DNA from: Terrimonas_A sp051954695
Lineage (GTDB): Bacteria > Bacteroidota > Bacteroidia > Chitinophagales > Chitinophagaceae
Length of the DNA stretch: 64,000 nt
Direction: 5' to 3'
Assembly (NCBI GenBank): GCA_051954695.1
Contig: JBQCHL010000005.1
Location: forward strand, 124,001-188,000
Shown: piece by piece, positions 63,132 to 64,000 of the stretch
Layout: each line of letters starts with the position of its first letter
How positions within the stretch are numbered: the stretch's first letter is position 1
Translations under genes and position numbers: made by a program
The notes under the pieces: model-generated
Database searches by the model: none
What the model saw: the letters and a program-made list of their open reading frames with translations, nothing else
Told to the model about the DNA's origin: nothing

Positions 63132-64000
63132 GTGAAAAGAAGAGATTTTATCAGCCTTGCAGGCATGGGCACAACAGCAGCTTTTCTTACAGGCTTTTCC
63201 ACGAAAGGCTATGCAGTTCCTGAACAACGCTTGCTGGAAGAGTTTATGGACGCTTCTCAAAAAAAGAGACTGGCAGACATTGCTCTGAATGCAGCAAAAG
63301 CAAAAGGCGCCACTTATACTGATGTCCGTATCGGCAGATACCTGAATCAGTCAGTAGTAACACGCGATAACCGTGTACAGGGTGTTGCCAACACAGAATC
63401 TTATGGCATCGGCATCCGCGTGATCGCCAATGGAAGCTGGGGATTTGCTGCTACAGAAAAAATGGACAATGCCAGCATCGCTAAAACAGCGGAACTGGCT
63501 GTGGCCATCGCAAAAGGCAATGCGAAACTGCTGACAGAACCTGTACAGCTTGCTCCTCAGAAAGGATATGGTGAAGTGAGCTGGAAAACACCGATCGAGA
63601 AAAATGCTTTCGAGATACCGGTAAAAGAAAAAGTGGACCTGCTGCTTAGTGTGAATGATGCAGCTTTGAAAGGCGGAGCCAATTTTGTAAACGCCACTAT
63701 CTTCATGATCAATGAACAGAAATTCTTCGCCAGCAGCGACGGTTCTTATATTGACCAGGACATTCATCGTCTCTGGCCAACATTCACCGTTACTAAAATC
63801 GATAAAGCAACAGGGAAATTTGAAACCCGTGATGGATTGGGCTCTCCTGTTGGCATGGGTTATGAGTACCTGTTTGCAAGGCCTGAAGACAAGCTGAAGA
63901 ACGGGCCGCTCACTTTATACAAAAGCCGCTATGATATGCTGGAAGATGCTATCGCAGCAGCAGGGCATGTAAATGAAAAGATCGGCGCTAAATCTGTTGA
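63132..64000 (+). CDS. Second exported TldD paralog (3' end beyond window)
   Basis: A frame open from GTG 63132 to the end of the window, 289 codons so far, so the C-terminal part including the zinc motif lies downstream. It closely resembles the TldD at 59967: KGATYTDVRIGRYLNQSVVT, NTESYGIGIRVIANGSWGFAATEK, NEQKFFASSDGSYIDQDIHRLWP. The N-terminus VKRRDFISLAGMGTTAAFLTG contains a twin-arginine RRDFI motif before a hydrophobic stretch, a plausible Tat signal. No Shine-Dalgarno sequence is seen. Confidence 0.9.
   Translation, partial: MKRRDFISLAGMGTTAAFLTGFSTKGYAVPEQRLLEEFMDASQKKRLADIALNAAKAKGATYTDVRIGRYLNQSVVTRDNRVQGVANTESYGIGIRVIANGSWGFAATEKMDNASIAKTAELAVAIAKGNAKLLTEPVQLAPQKGYGEVSWKTPIEKNAFEIPVKEKVDLLLSVNDAALKGGANFVNATIFMINEQKFFASSDGSYIDQDIHRLWPTFTVTKIDKATGKFETRDGLGSPVGMGYEYLFARPEDKLKNGPLTLYKSRYDMLEDAIAAAGHVNEKIGAKSV

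Overview
The window comes from a Bacteroidota genome, most likely the Chitinophagaceae or a close relative. Evidence: DUF4476, DUF6089 and SPOR secreted proteins, a type IX-secretion-like sorting domain, a metY-metX-hom operon behind a SAM-I riboswitch, the two-domain malic enzyme, and several exact matches to the Bacteroidota promoter -7 signature TAnnTTTG. Shine-Dalgarno sequences are mostly absent. No rRNA, tRNA, CRISPR array, integrase or transposase gene was seen, so this is chromosomal backbone. The species cannot be named from sequence alone.

Layout. 1-2158: an aldehyde dehydrogenase cut by the window edge and a Cys-less second ALDH-like protein, together resembling a split ALDH16. 2275-8715: SPOR protein, M20 amidohydrolase, small lipoprotein, an ABC-2 exporter pair and MaeB. 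8836-12406: an MlaE/MlaF lipid transporter with a transglutaminase-like membrane protein between its subunits, then sucD. 12479-21598: DUF4476 protein, a 2030-residue alpha-2-macroglobulin, a lipoprotein and an FAD oxidoreductase. 21591-33486: M90 peptidase, aspS, a surface-glycan-like cluster (methyltransferase, two divergent paralogous GT4 glycosyltransferases, an MsbA-type ABC exporter), a membrane serine protease, an esterase lipoprotein and rarA. 33702-44087: a CdiA-CT-like nuclease-fold protein, modF, an M28 peptidase, a GNAT, cell-surface proteins, uvrA and a secreted protein. 44190-48471: promoter, SAM-I riboswitch, terminator and metY-metX-hom. 48549-51803: an LtaS-like phosphoglycerol transferase/sulfatase-fold enzyme and a desaturase strikingly like eukaryotic dihydroceramide delta-4-desaturase. 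51824-64000: DUF4159, then MoxR-DUF58-BatA-DUF4175-membrane protein-TldD-TldE-TldD, running off the window.

How the parts work together. The met genes make homocysteine from homoserine under SAM feedback. MlaE/F move phospholipids at the inner membrane. The MoxR block looks like one envelope-associated chaperone/protease system whose TldD-type peptidases carry export signals, although TldD/TldE are normally cytosolic.

The most unusual structural feature is in the intergenic DNA. Many gaps hold long, often perfect palindromes that fall into distinct sequence families, with two copies of several families in this one window: CCTTCCCG type at 1111 and 20425; GGTTTAATAGTTTAAAGG type at 8727 and 40213; TATCGC-AAGG type at 2785 and 48477; A/T-rich type at 52478 and 53735. 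The leading protein-level findings are the DES1-like desaturase, the split ALDH16, the exported TldD system and the orphan CdiA-CT-like domain.
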